A stretch of DNA of 64,000 nt from Clostridiales bacterium (GCA_012513435.1 JAAZCE010000008.1:30046-94045), one strand, 5' to 3'. Positions 21,044 to 32,071 are shown, counted from the first letter of the stretch. Translations and numbers: made by a program. The notes: generated by a model not told the origin, from the sequence alone.

Positions 21044-21346
21044 TCACTCCATACCTTTTGCCGGAAGATAATGAGCCTGTACCGGTATGATCACACTGTC
21101 CGCTGCTGATAACGCATTGATGGTTATCATTCCTAAGGATGGCATACAGTCTATAACGACAAAGTCAAAATTCTTCTTTACCTTATCTATATATTCTTTT
21201 AAAACTCTTTCCCGGTTCATAGTACCAACTAGGCTCATTCCCATGGCGGAAAGCTCAAGATTTGCAGCAGCCGTTGTTTTCCCTACTCCGCTTTTCTGAT
21301 TACAGATTGCAATCACTTTTCCTTTTTCTTTAACCATATCACTCAC
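21044..21346 (-). pseudogene. ParA/Soj-family ATPase remnant, internally deleted and C-terminally truncated
   Basis: KGKVIAICNQKSGVGKTTAAANL joined to VVIDCMPSLGMITINALSAADSVIIPVQAHYLPAKGME; central segment missing. Confidence 0.8.
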
Positions 21347-21659
21347 CCTTTAATGAATCACTGTAAAACTCCTCGATTTGCTCTGCAAACTTATCGGCAA
21401 AGCACCTCTAATCCCTCGCCTAAAATGCAGTCACTGCAAACCTCCATTTATGGCTCTTTCATAACAATAACTTCTACCTTTTGTTTTTTCTTTTTCATTT
21501 GTTACCTCCATTTAAAAAGCAAAGCTGCCTGTACCAAGGCTATGGCCATAGGCTGCTTTGCTGATGACCTCTAAGCACCAAAATGGTGTTTAGACAATTA
21601 AAAAAGCCATGCTCCCTATTGAACATGGCTATGTAATGGTTTTATTGAATTTTTAAGAT

Positions 21660-21840
21660 GGTTCCTATGCAGCACATACCTTCTTACATTTGGCACTGAT
21701 GACTTTAATCAAAAGCTCATCTAATGCATCAGTATACTTGCCCTGCTTGATCAATTTATTCTTTAGATAAATCAAACTTTCAATTAGGAGCTTCCTTTCT
21801 GCCTCGTCTATATATAAGTAATATCTCTTTTAAACATTTT
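21660..21840 (-). pseudogene. Small ICE-type hypothetical ORF, frameshifted near its start
   Basis: Minus-strand reading RYYLYIDEAERKLLIESLIYLKNKLIKQGKYTDALDELLIKVISAKCKKVCAA*; the only ATG is out of frame. Confidence 0.45.
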
Positions 21841-22183
21841 CTATCCCTCCTTCTGTGGTTATATTACAATGGGGATTAAAACATTTCCAATTAGTTCCAA
21901 AGTAGTTCCACAGAATATATTAAAACCTCTGAGATATGCATTTTTCAATGCCTCCAGAGGTTTTGTAAGCCATATTCAGCTATTCAAACTCCTAATTCCC
22001 AACTTGTTGTACAGTATAATCATTGATTTTTCATACGGTTTCATTTCAATATTGAACGGTTTTATATGTATTATATAAATTCTTAAATCTTTATATTACT
22101 AAAATCTTACCTATGTATCTCAATAATCTACTTATAGTTACACTAGCCAATTACTTTTGAAATTCACTACTAAGAGCTTCGTT

Positions 22184-23917
22184 TTAATCATATTTAAATG
22201 CACATGCTGATAATTCATCTGTACATGACAAAGGATAGCCTTTTTGAGTTGTTCGCCCTTTTTCAGCAAATAAGTACAAATTTTCTTTTGCTCTTGAACA
22301 TAACACATAAAGCATTTTTTTCGTCTCCTCATGTCTAATTTTTTTTAATGCATCGTTATAAATATAATCCCAGTGTGGTAAATGACCATTTAATAAGTCA
22401 TATCCTATAACAGTTTTATATTCTTCGCCCTTTACTCCATGAATTGTACTTATAACAATTCCCTTTTTCTCTTTAAAACAACTCTCCATTGCATGACAAT
22501 CATATGGTAATTTGTATTCTTTTATTCTATGATTCACTTTATCAAAAAATTGTTGCTTTGCTTTTGAAAACTTGTCGTCTGGTTCTATTTTTACAGTTAC
22601 CAAAACCTTTTCTATGGCATTCTCCAAGGTGGCCAACCCATCATTACATATATACTTGGTTGAATTAATCGCCTTTAAGATATCCAACTTACTGAATCTT
22701 CCCAAAATATTAAATCCATAATCCTCTTTAACCATATTTAGAATATCATCGGCTTCCTTTCTTCTCAATAATCTATGTTCACTCTGTTTCGTAAACAGTA
22801 GTTTACAAATCAAAAAGAAAATATTTAGTGGGTCGTATTTAACGGGGGATATATCCGGTGCATCAAAGTGATTTTCTGGAAATTGCTTTCTTAATTCATT
22901 TGCCATTGGATATATTTGATACCACTGAGGCGCTACTATACAAATTTCTTCTTCTGGAGTCCCATTTTTAAGTTCCGTTTTAAGTATTGAAATAATCTCA
23001 GTTAATAGCTGATCTTTATCTATATTTGTATTTAACTTTATTTTTCCAATGGTATTTTTGCATTTGGATGCGGAATAAGCACCTGTTTCAGCCACCTCAT
23101 AATTCACATAATAGTCGACTATTCGTTGCGTTGAACGGTAGCACCCATCTAAACATTTTTCTAAAAAATTGACAGGGAATAGGGTTTTTATTTCATCAGC
23201 TGATTTAGCAACTCCACCCAAATTTCGGTAAATCGCCTGATTCACATCCCCAACAAATAAAATATTAATATTTTTGTTTTGCTTTACAATTAATGCTAAA
23301 ATCAGATACTGCCTTTCATTTGTATCCTGATATTCATCCACATGAATACTGCAAACAATATCCGAAATATTTTGAGCAATAAAAATGTTATGCTCAAGCA
23401 ATTCTTGTGAATATTGTAGAATCATATCAAAATCAATTTCTCTATTATCTAACATCTTTAATAAATATGTTTTCATTACAATATCATTTTTATATAAATC
23501 CTTTACATAAAATTTCTTTATACCCAATTCTCCCGCAATTTCCTTTAAATATTCATCTTTTACATATTCATCAATTATTCTATAACCTTTGCTTAACTGT
23601 TCATGATACATGGCATATGGACGGATTATATACTTCATACAAAATTGATGTATAGTACCTGTCCAAATATTTGAAACGTTAACACCCATAGCCATAATTC
23701 TATTTTCTATTTCATTTGCAGCCCTATTAGTATATGTTATCGCTATATTAATTTTTTTAGATTTTTTATATTTTTCTGCCATGTATGCCAAACGATAGGT
23801 AATAGTTCTTGTTTTTCCACTTCCGGGACAAGCTGTTAATATAAAATTATGGGGACTTTCACAAATGTTCTTTTGCTTTTCATTTAGTTCTTTCAAAAAA
23901 TCGTAATTATCATTCAT
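22184..23917 (-). CDS. UvrD/PcrA-like helicase (GajB-like)
   Basis: Motif I TACPGSGKTRT, II VDEYQDT, III GDVNQAIYR, V STIHGVKGEEY, VI LYVLCSRAKENLYLF. Confidence 0.9.
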   Translation of the reverse strand: MNDNYDFLKELNEKQKNICESPHNFILTACPGSGKTRTITYRLAYMAEKYKKSKKINIAITYTNRAANEIENRIMAMGVNVSNIWTGTIHQFCMKYIIRPYAMYHEQLSKGYRIIDEYVKDEYLKEIAGELGIKKFYVKDLYKNDIVMKTYLLKMLDNREIDFDMILQYSQELLEHNIFIAQNISDIVCSIHVDEYQDTNERQYLILALIVKQNKNINILFVGDVNQAIYRNLGGVAKSADEIKTLFPVNFLEKCLDGCYRSTQRIVDYYVNYEVAETGAYSASKCKNTIGKIKLNTNIDKDQLLTEIISILKTELKNGTPEEEICIVAPQWYQIYPMANELRKQFPENHFDAPDISPVKYDPLNIFFLICKLLFTKQSEHRLLRRKEADDILNMVKEDYGFNILGRFSKLDILKAINSTKYICNDGLATLENAIEKVLVTVKIEPDDKFSKAKQQFFDKVNHRIKEYKLPYDCHAMESCFKEKKGIVISTIHGVKGEEYKTVIGYDLLNGHLPHWDYIYNDALKKIRHEETKKMLYVLCSRAKENLYLFAEKGRTTQKGYPLSCTDELSACAFKYD

Positions 23918-26063
23918 ATTGCCCTGCCAATCCCAAAAACTTTGAGACTATATCGTCTGGTAACCTAGAAATAAATTCTTGTAAAAATAATTCTTTATCT
24001 TTTTCACAATTAATTTCATCGTATTGTTTCAATAATTTTTCTATTTTATCATCATTGTTTGAATACTGTTTTAATGAAAAATAAGTCATTTTAAGTTTTA
24101 TAGCTGTTGTAAGGACTTCTCTACTCGCAAAAGCCAGTGCATCTAGAATATATTCCGGAATAACTGCCAAACAGTCTATATACTCAGACAAAATAGTAGC
24201 ATACCATCCTTTTTTCATTCCAGACGCAAGTGTTAATACGCTATCATAGCGTTTAGATGCAGAGGCATCCAAATTTTCTTTATGTTTTATTATTGTATCA
24301 GGGTCTGTATAGTGATAATCAATAATCTTTTTAACATATGGTCTATTTGCCTCCTCATTGCAGAAATCCACTTCTAAAGTGTAGGGCGCATAAAACATTT
24401 CAACATATGGATTGCTCCCAAACAACTTGTCTAATTTATCTTTTCTGCTTTGTCCTCTCTTTTCTGCCTCAGAACTACATTTTTTTGCTCCTGAAAGCTG
24501 CTGATCCATATCTGTAATAATTGCACAATATCTTTCTAATCTACATGGTTCAAAAATGCAAGCAATATATTCAAATGCTACACTGCCAACATTAATAAGT
24601 CCAATGCCCAACTCGTCTAATGATATACCCATTGTCTTTTTCACTAAGTTTGGTATAAGAATTTCTTCACCATCACCCTCGACCAAAACAATTCCCTTTG
24701 AAAATAGCAAAACACATCTTTTCGCATCCAAAAATCGTTCTAAACATTGTGTTAAGCTGACGTCCTTCAATTTAAGTTGCGTCTTACCAAATTCATTTAA
24801 CCCATTTGAAGGTTGCATAACTACCGAAATATTTTCTCTTCCCTTAAGCACATTAACTTTTGTTATATCTGCCACTTCCGATAAATGTGTTGAATGCGTT
24901 GTCATTAAAACTTGAGTATAATCCTTTGATACCTGCAAATTATCAAACAATGTCTTTTGAATATGAGTATGTATATGGGCTTCCGGCTCTTCTATAAGCA
25001 TAATATTAACTATTTCTCGATTTATGTTAAACTCAAACTCTACTAGTTTAAGAGCAATGAATAATATATTGAGATGCCCTAATCCCAAAAAATCTATGTC
25101 TTGTTTATCAGACGGCAACATCGTAATATACTTAGATAATACCGATATATCATCTTTCATTTGAGATTCTAGCACAATATTTGGCGAATAAACCAGCCCT
25201 ATTATCTCATCTAATTTATGATTTATTTGATGTCCAATACCAGATATTTGTCCTACACCGGAAATCTTAATATTTAATTCTTGTATTTTTTCTTTAATTT
25301 CGCTAATATCTAAGTCAGAAATATCAGCTCTAATGGAATCTACAATTCTTCTAATCGGATTTTTAGGTTTCTTTAATTCCGATTCAACATCACGCAAAGC
25401 ATCAATAAACACAACAGAGATATACTTCCATATCTCCAATATATCTAGTTTTCCACCTACAATAGCAGAATCCTCTTGTTCTGGATCTGCATACTGAAAT
25501 GAATCTATATCCCCTACAATTTCTTTATATACATCTTCCTTTGTAAAATCCACTTGTGATCTTGCAGTATATACAAATTCATAATCTTCAAGTTTAATTC
25601 TATTTCTTACTGCCTCAAATTCCTTTTTATCTTTTGCTTCAAAAAGTGCTTTTCGTATAGACTTTTGTGGGCGAATTAATAACGTAACCGTTCCATAATT
25701 ATATCCTTTACAACGTATAAAAGATTTTAAGAAATTTTCATTTTCCTTTTCAGGAACTATATCTTTACATGCTTCGTTACTCTTTTCCTCAGATGAAATT
25801 TCGTCAAAATAAGCTGAAATAATTATCCAATGACCTCTCCAATTTTTGAGAGAATCTGTAAAATCAGACTCTTTCAATCGCTTTGCATTATAATAAAAAG
25901 AATCATCGAGTAATATTCTCAATGCCGTTATTGCATTAGATTTACCAGAATCATTTTCTCCAATTATTGCATTAGCGCCTTTTCCAAAAGTGAATCTAGC
26001 TGATTTTAAATTTTTATAATTTACTATTTGCAAATATTTTAGATACATATTTATTCCTTCCAA
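23910..26063 (-). CDS. OLD-family ATPase with TOPRIM nuclease domain (GajA-like / class 2 OLD)
   Basis: Walker A GENDSGKSN, Walker B IMLIEEPEAHIH, TOPRIM VLVEGDGEE and ITDMDQQ; overlaps the helicase gene by 8 bp. Confidence 0.9.
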   Translation of the reverse strand: MEGINMYLKYLQIVNYKNLKSARFTFGKGANAIIGENDSGKSNAITALRILLDDSFYYNAKRLKESDFTDSLKNWRGHWIIISAYFDEISSEEKSNEACKDIVPEKENENFLKSFIRCKGYNYGTVTLLIRPQKSIRKALFEAKDKKEFEAVRNRIKLEDYEFVYTARSQVDFTKEDVYKEIVGDIDSFQYADPEQEDSAIVGGKLDILEIWKYISVVFIDALRDVESELKKPKNPIRRIVDSIRADISDLDISEIKEKIQELNIKISGVGQISGIGHQINHKLDEIIGLVYSPNIVLESQMKDDISVLSKYITMLPSDKQDIDFLGLGHLNILFIALKLVEFEFNINREIVNIMLIEEPEAHIHTHIQKTLFDNLQVSKDYTQVLMTTHSTHLSEVADITKVNVLKGRENISVVMQPSNGLNEFGKTQLKLKDVSLTQCLERFLDAKRCVLLFSKGIVLVEGDGEEILIPNLVKKTMGISLDELGIGLINVGSVAFEYIACIFEPCRLERYCAIITDMDQQLSGAKKCSSEAEKRGQSRKDKLDKLFGSNPYVEMFYAPYTLEVDFCNEEANRPYVKKIIDYHYTDPDTIIKHKENLDASASKRYDSVLTLASGMKKGWYATILSEYIDCLAVIPEYILDALAFASREVLTTAIKLKMTYFSLKQYSNNDDKIEKLLKQYDEINCEKDKELFLQEFISRLPDDIVSKFLGLAGQYE

Positions 26064-26307
26064 TGCTATTTATTCTTCCTGAAAGTTCAACATTTTATTT
26101 AATATTATATCATCATTGTACATTATTTACCATATTTCTCATACAAACCCACATATTTTCAGTAAGAGTTCTGCTGTCTGTGAGCGGAACGCCCGTTTAT
26201 GAGCAAAAAGATCTGCATATGCAGCAGAAAGCACCGCAGGTGCGTTTTGCAAATGGCATGGCTGAACTGTTACTATTTCAACATCCTTCTCAAACGATCC
26301 AAAAAGT

Positions 26308-26676
26308 TTATTCTCCTCTCAAATCAAACCGCTCTCCATCCGTTCTCCCCACACCAATGATATCCCCCTGCATACTACAAGTAAACGTATACGACACCTC
26401 GTCAACCATAACCTCAATGGTCATTCCGTCCTGCTCCAGCATACAGAACACATCAAACTCCAAATCCTCGCTTTCACGATTCAAAAACCGACTAACTGCC
26501 TCTTCCGTCTGCTCCTCCAATGCTCTCCTCTCATCTGTCACATCTTCCCCGTCACGATATGCCGATATGATTTCTCCGTCAGCCGTAACCACCATAGATG
26601 AATGTCCTTTTTCCTCCATTATCGGAGCACATCCCGCAAGCAACACTACCAGACCTAATATAATTATTTTCTTCAT
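26308..26676 (-). CDS. Predicted lipoprotein
   Basis: MKKIIILGLVVLLAGCAP signal peptide and lipobox. Confidence 0.7.
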   Translation of the reverse strand: MKKIIILGLVVLLAGCAPIMEEKGHSSMVVTADGEIISAYRDGEDVTDERRALEEQTEEAVSRFLNRESEDLEFDVFCMLEQDGMTIEVMVDEVSYTFTCSMQGDIIGVGRTDGERFDLRGE

Positions 26677-26725
26677 CTCTTTGCCTTTCCGGCAAATACG
26701 CAAAAAGCAGCCCTACCAGACTGCT

Positions 26726-27049
26726 CTACTTCAATTTCATACCCCTCACATAAATTTCAACCGCTTCTCTCTCTTTATCTGTCAAGGATTCCCACATATA
26801 CAACACTTTCTTTTGTTCTGAAGACAATTCCAATTTCCCTATATCATCAGAAAAAAATTGTGGTATCGTAATTCCCAATCCATCACAAATCCTGTCCAAT
26901 GTATAAAAAGTAGGTGTGCTTCCTCTTTTCATCAGATTCGATAAGGATGACTGGCTAATCCCCGTCTTTTTAGATAGTGCATACATGGTCATCTGCTTTT
27001 TATCACAGAGTTCTTTTATTCTCTTTGCAATATACTTCTCATCTAACAA
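26726..27049 (-). CDS. XRE-family HTH regulator
   Basis: RIKELCDKKQMTMYALSKKTGISQSSLSNLMKRGSTPTFYTLDRICDGLGIT. Confidence 0.9.
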   Translation of the reverse strand: MLDEKYIAKRIKELCDKKQMTMYALSKKTGISQSSLSNLMKRGSTPTFYTLDRICDGLGITIPQFFSDDIGKLELSSEQKKVLYMWESLTDKEREAVEIYVRGMKLK

Positions 27050-27083
27050 GCAACCTACACCTCACTTTCGATATATGTTGCTT

Positions 27084-28652
27084 TTATTCAAACTCTATCG
27101 TCCCTGGCGGTTTTCCTGTGCAGTCATACATGACTCTGTTGACATGCTTTACTTCGTTGACGATTCGGGTGGTTACCTTCTGGAGGACCTCCCACGGAAG
27201 CTGGGTGGCTTCAGCTGTCATGAAGTCAGAGGTATCCACTGCACGGAGGGCAATGGCATAATCATAAGTCCTAAAATCCCCCATGACTCCTACCGAGCGC
27301 ATGTTGGTTAATGCTGCGAAATATTGCCCGATGGTTCCCGACTGTCCGTATTTTGGAATCAGTCCGGATTCCATAGCTGCTGCTATTTCCTCACGGTAGA
27401 TGGCGTCTGCATCCTGGACTATCTTCACCTTTTCTTCCGTCACGTCGCCGATGATTCTGATGCCAAGGCCAGGGCCTGGGAATGGCTGGCGATAAACTAG
27501 ATAAGCCGGTATACCAAGCTCAAGTCCGGCACGTCGTACTTCATCCTTGAAGAGCATACGGAGAGGCTCAATTATTTCTTTGAAATCCACATAGTCCGGC
27601 AGACCGCCTACGTTGTGGTGGGACTTTATCACTGCGGACTTGCCAATGCCGCTTTCTATTACATCGGGATATATAGTCCCCTGCACCAGGAAATCCACAG
27701 TTCCAATCTTCTTTGCTTCTTCTTCAAAGACACGGATGAATTCCTCGCCTATTATCTTTCTCTTTTTTTCAGGGTCGCTAACCCCTGCCAGCTTTTTGTA
27801 AAATCTCTGCTGTGCGTTGACACGGATAAAATTTAAATCATAAGGCCCATCAGGTCCGAACACTGCCTCTACCTCGTCCCCCTCATTTTTACGCAAAAGA
27901 CCGTGGTCTACGAAAACGCATGTCAGCTGCTTTCCAACGGCCTTGCTCAGCAAAACGGCCGCAACTGAGGAGTCCACGCCGCCGGAAAGTGCGCAGAGCA
28001 CTTTGCCACCGCCCACCTTTTTGCCAACGTTGGCTATGGTATTTTCCACAAAGGAATCCATCTGCCAATCGCCGGCGCAGCCGCAAACATCCTTTACAAA
28101 AACCTCAAGCATCTTCTTTCCTTCAACCGTGTGCATTACTTCGGGATGAGGCTGAAGGGCGTAGAGCTTCCTTTCTCTGTTTTCCATCGCTGCCACAGGG
28201 CAAACGGAAGTATGGGCCGTAACCGTAAAGTCTGCAGGAGCTTTGCTTATATAATCCGTATGGCTCATCCAGCATATTGTTTTGTCTGAAACATCCTTAA
28301 ACAAGCCATCCTTGTTATCAATATCTACTTCCGTTCTGCCATATTCGCTTACAGGAGCCGTCTCCACCTTGCCTCCAAGCTGGTGGGCCATAAGATGCGC
28401 GCCATAGCATATGCCCAAGATAGGCACTCCCATATCATATATTGCCTTGTCATACTGTGGTGAATCGTCTCCGTACACACTGTTTGGGCCTCCTGTAAAT
28501 ATGATGCCCTTAGGTGCTTTGGCCTTAATTTCTTTCAGACTCAATGTATAGGGATAAACTTCACAGTACACGCCTTCTTCTCTTACACGTCTTGCTATAA
28601 GCTGGTTGTACTGACCGCCAAAATCAAGAACGATAATCAATTCGTGGTTCAT
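27084..28652 (-). CDS. guaA: GMP synthase (glutamine-hydrolysing)
   Basis: GATase [17 protein letters not shown]-loop [13 protein letters not shown]-terminal [29 protein letters not shown]. Confidence 0.97.
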   Translation of the reverse strand: MNHELIIVLDFGGQYNQLIARRVREEGVYCEVYPYTLSLKEIKAKAPKGIIFTGGPNSVYGDDSPQYDKAIYDMGVPILGICYGAHLMAHQLGGKVETAPVSEYGRTEVDIDNKDGLFKDVSDKTICWMSHTDYISKAPADFTVTAHTSVCPVAAMENRERKLYALQPHPEVMHTVEGKKMLEVFVKDVCGCAGDWQMDSFVENTIANVGKKVGGGKVLCALSGGVDSSVAAVLLSKAVGKQLTCVFVDHGLLRKNEGDEVEAVFGPDGPYDLNFIRVNAQQRFYKKLAGVSDPEKKRKIIGEEFIRVFEEEAKKIGTVDFLVQGTIYPDVIESGIGKSAVIKSHHNVGGLPDYVDFKEIIEPLRMLFKDEVRRAGLELGIPAYLVYRQPFPGPGLGIRIIGDVTEEKVKIVQDADAIYREEIAAAMESGLIPKYGQSGTIGQYFAALTNMRSVGVMGDFRTYDYAIALRAVDTSDFMTAEATQLPWEVLQKVTTRIVNEVKHVNRVMYDCTGKPPGTIEFE

Positions 28653-28689
28653 AATATGTCCTTTCCTGTTACTTCCTCCGGCCTTAGGT

Positions 28690-30198
28690 TTATCTGTTAT
28701 TGTTCTTGGAGGTATCTCTTAAGATAACGTCGTGAGCTCCGCCCTCTACTATGCTTGTTGCGGAAACAACCGTCAACTTCGCTTCCTTCTGCAGCTGTGA
28801 GATGCTGGTTACACCACAGTTACACATGGTGGATTTAACCTTCTGCAGTGACTGACGCACGTTGTCGCTGAGGGAGCCTGCATATGGCACGTAGGAATCC
28901 ACGCCTTCTTCAAAGGAAAGCTTGCTGTCGCCACCCATATCGTATCGCTGCCAGTTCCTCGCTCTGTTGGAGCCTTCGCCCCAGTATTCCTTAACGTAGC
29001 TTCCATTAATGGTGAGCTTGGCTGTCGGCGATTCGTCAAATCTTGAGAAGTATCTTCCCAGCATGAGAAAATCAGCGCCCATCGCCAGTGCCAGTGTCAT
29101 GTGGTAATCATAGACGATGCCGCCGTCGGAACAGATTGGAATATAGACTCCCGTCCTTTCGTAGTATTCGTTTCTCGCTCTCGCTACTTCTATTACAGCC
29201 GAGGCCTGTCCGCGGCCAATGCCTTTTTGCTCTCTAGTTATGCAGATGGAGCCGCCGCCGATGCCTACCTTGATGAAGTCTGCTCCGGCCTCTGCCAGAA
29301 ATTCAAAGCCTTCCTTATCCACTACGTTGCCTGCTCCAATTTTAACGCTATCACCGTAGTGGGCTCTCACGTAATCCAAGGTGTTTCTCTGCCACTGGGA
29401 GAAGCCCTCAGAGGAGTCTATGCAAAGGACGTCCGCCCCCGCCTCTACAAGGGCCGGTATTCTGTCTGCGTAGTCTCTCGTATTTATTCCCGCTCCCACC
29501 ATGTACCTCTTGTGTTCATCGAGAAGCTCATCCGGGTATGCCTTATGTGTATCGTAGTCCTTACGGAAAACGAAATACTTCAGTCTCTGGTTCTTGTCTA
29601 TAACAGGGAGGGCGTTGAGCTTGTTGTCCCATATCATGTCGTTGGCTTCGGAAAGGGTCACGCCCTCTTCGGCATAGATGAGTTTTTCAAAAGGAGTCAT
29701 GAATTGGCCTACTCTTGTATCCATTGACATCCTACTTATACGGTAGTCTCTGCTGGTCACAAGGCCTACCATCCTGCCTGCCGCCGTACCGTCCTCCGTT
29801 ACTGCCGTGGTGGAATGACCCGTTCGCTCTTTAAGCTGAAGCAGCTCTCCCAGTGTCTGATCAGGCCTGATGTTGGCATCGCTTGTTACAAACCCCGCCT
29901 TGTGGTTCTTGACACGGCGGACCATTTCGGCCTGTGACTCTATTGCCTGAGAGCCATATATAAATGAAATTCCGCCTTCCTTGGCAAGGGCGATAGCCAG
30001 TCTGTCGTCGGATACCGCCTGCATAATCGCAGACACTAAAGGTGTATTCATTTTGATAGAGGGTTCTTCTCCTTTTTTAAACTTTACTACAGGGCATTTG
30101 AGAGAAACGTTTTCTACTCTGCATCCTGTTGAAGAATAGCCCGGTACTAAAAGATATTCATTAAATGTTCTAGATGGTTCATCAAAAATATATGCCAT
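28690..30198 (-). CDS. guaB: IMP dehydrogenase
   Basis: CBS region, [22 protein letters not shown] catalytic loop. Confidence 0.95.
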   Translation of the reverse strand: MAYIFDEPSRTFNEYLLVPGYSSTGCRVENVSLKCPVVKFKKGEEPSIKMNTPLVSAIMQAVSDDRLAIALAKEGGISFIYGSQAIESQAEMVRRVKNHKAGFVTSDANIRPDQTLGELLQLKERTGHSTTAVTEDGTAAGRMVGLVTSRDYRISRMSMDTRVGQFMTPFEKLIYAEEGVTLSEANDMIWDNKLNALPVIDKNQRLKYFVFRKDYDTHKAYPDELLDEHKRYMVGAGINTRDYADRIPALVEAGADVLCIDSSEGFSQWQRNTLDYVRAHYGDSVKIGAGNVVDKEGFEFLAEAGADFIKVGIGGGSICITREQKGIGRGQASAVIEVARARNEYYERTGVYIPICSDGGIVYDYHMTLALAMGADFLMLGRYFSRFDESPTAKLTINGSYVKEYWGEGSNRARNWQRYDMGGDSKLSFEEGVDSYVPYAGSLSDNVRQSLQKVKSTMCNCGVTSISQLQKEAKLTVVSATSIVEGGAHDVILRDTSKNNNR

Positions 30199-30334
30199 AT
30201 CAACCTCCTTGTGAATTATTAGAAACTATTGTATCACATTTTTGAGCAAAATGCTTTGTTTTACAACTTAAATCCACGGTTTTTTTGCTGTTCCGCATTG
30301 TGAAATCGCCTTTCCTAATAATACAACCGACAAA

Positions 30335-30377
30335 AAACAAAACAGCCGGCTGGTTCGTTTCACCGGCTGTTTTGTTT
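30335..30377. terminator. Bidirectional terminator-like hairpin
   Basis: AAACAAAACAGCCGG ... CCGGCTGTTTTGTTT. Confidence 0.75.
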
Positions 30378-30445
30378 GCAAGCAGCATAGCCTACCTGCA
30401 TGAAGAAGCTTATATCAAAAGCCTTAGCTGAACACTTTAGTATCT

Positions 30446-32071
30446 TTATGTCTCATCACCGTTATAAATGACTTTCCCATTCATAATAGTCATTGATACA
30501 TTGGCCTGCCGCATTTCATCGGGAGATACGTTGAAAAGGTTTCTGTCTATCACTGCTATGTCTGCCAACTTGCCTTTTTCCAGAGTCCCTAAGTCAGCTT
30601 CCCGTCCTATGCCATACGCAGAGCCATATGTGTATCCTCTAAGTATTTCGGCAACCGTAAGCTTTTCCGTTGGGTTCCACCCTCCTTCTGGCAGCCCATC
30701 GTCATGGAGCCTTGTTATTCCTCTATGAATAGCATAAAAAGGATTGTTATCCACAACCGGGCAATCGCTTCCTATTGCCAGTACTCCGGCACTATCAAGC
30801 AGCGATTTCAGCGGCCAGCTCCTTCCAGCTCTTTCTTCTCCTAATGTAATCCTATATTCTTCACCCTTCCATGTAGGCATAAGACCTATATGTTCAGGCT
30901 GAACAGAAGGAATGAGTTTTAAGGTTTTAAACCTACGGATATCTTCCTCTAAAATCATTTCCACATGCTCTATGGCATGGCGGCAACCCATCATGCCATA
31001 TTTTTTTATGGCCTTCTCATAGCTGTTGACTGTAAAGTTAATGGCTCTGTCTCCGATAGCATGTATTTTTATCCAAAGCCCCCTTTTATGGGCTTCCTGC
31101 ACCGCATCCTCAATTTTATCCAGCTGGTAAAGAGGTGTTCCTAGGTTATCAGGGGCATCTTCATAGCCTTCAAATACCAAGGCCGTATGAGTAGTGATAA
31201 CGCCATCAACGAATTGCTTAAGCAGATGGGCTCTAACCATGTCACTCTTATACTTATTGCTGTTTGTCGCCGCCTTATCCAAATCCCCCAGCAAATCTCC
31301 TGCGGCGGTAATCCTGGTGGTAAGGCTGCCGTCTCTTTCCATGTCTGCATATACATCGAGGGAACCTAACTCTCTGCCGAAATATGGCTGTACATCCACC
31401 ACAGATGTTATGCCTAGTTTTGCCGCATCCTTCATAAAGCTTTTTAAATAAGTACTCTCCTGTTCTTTGGTGAAGACCAATGCGTACTTAGCTGCTAAAG
31501 CTATGGCTCCTTCATACAAAAATCCTGTAGGCTCACCCTTTTCGTCGCGATTTATTTTTCCGCCAAAAGGGTCGGACGTCACCCTGGTTATTCCTGCAAT
31601 CTCCAGAGCCTTACTGTTGACCCATACGCCATGAGCTTCTGCGTTTATTAAAAACACAGGATTGTCGGGAAAATATTTATCCAGGGTTCCTTTACTGGGG
31701 AGTTCTTTAACATCCCAAAATACATGATACCAGTTGAAGCCGAATATCCAGCCATCATAGGGATTCTCGTCATAGGATTCCTTTAACATTCGGGCTGCCT
31801 CTTCCTCTGATTTAGCGCTTCCCAAATTCACATATGTCTTATACATACCGGCCAGTATAAGATGGGTGTGGCTATCATGAAAGCCGGACATGACAAGTTT
31901 ATCGCCTGTGTCATACACCTTTGTATTCGGCCCCTCCCAGCTTTTGCAGTTTGACATATTTTTCCCCACATCAGCTATCTTATTGCCCTCTACAGCCACA
32001 TATCCCGAAAACGGCTGTTCACTAATACTGTCAAATATGGCCTTTCCCTTTATTATCAGATTAGCTGCCAT
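30446..32071 (-). CDS. Amidohydrolase (YtcJ/amidohydrolase-3 type)
   Basis: SGFHDSHTHLILAG, IKIHAIGDRAI, AIGSDCPV. Confidence 0.9.
   Translation of the reverse strand: MAANLIIKGKAIFDSISEQPFSGYVAVEGNKIADVGKNMSNCKSWEGPNTKVYDTGDKLVMSGFHDSHTHLILAGMYKTYVNLGSAKSEEEAARMLKESYDENPYDGWIFGFNWYHVFWDVKELPSKGTLDKYFPDNPVFLINAEAHGVWVNSKALEIAGITRVTSDPFGGKINRDEKGEPTGFLYEGAIALAAKYALVFTKEQESTYLKSFMKDAAKLGITSVVDVQPYFGRELGSLDVYADMERDGSLTTRITAAGDLLGDLDKAATNSNKYKSDMVRAHLLKQFVDGVITTHTALVFEGYEDAPDNLGTPLYQLDKIEDAVQEAHKRGLWIKIHAIGDRAINFTVNSYEKAIKKYGMMGCRHAIEHVEMILEEDIRRFKTLKLIPSVQPEHIGLMPTWKGEEYRITLGEERAGRSWPLKSLLDSAGVLAIGSDCPVVDNNPFYAIHRGITRLHDDGLPEGGWNPTEKLTVAEILRGYTYGSAYGIGREADLGTLEKGKLADIAVIDRNLFNVSPDEMRQANVSMTIMNGKVIYNGDET

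Noticed and set aside
22138-22332. 64-aa minus-strand ORF
   Set aside because: Alternate frame within the 3' end of the UvrD-like gene
26063-26821. 252-aa plus-strand ORF
   Set aside because: Antisense to the lipoprotein and XRE genes over most of its length; low-complexity Ser/Pro-rich translation typical of shadow ORFs
29101-29727. 208-aa plus-strand ORF
   Set aside because: Shadow ORF antisense to guaB
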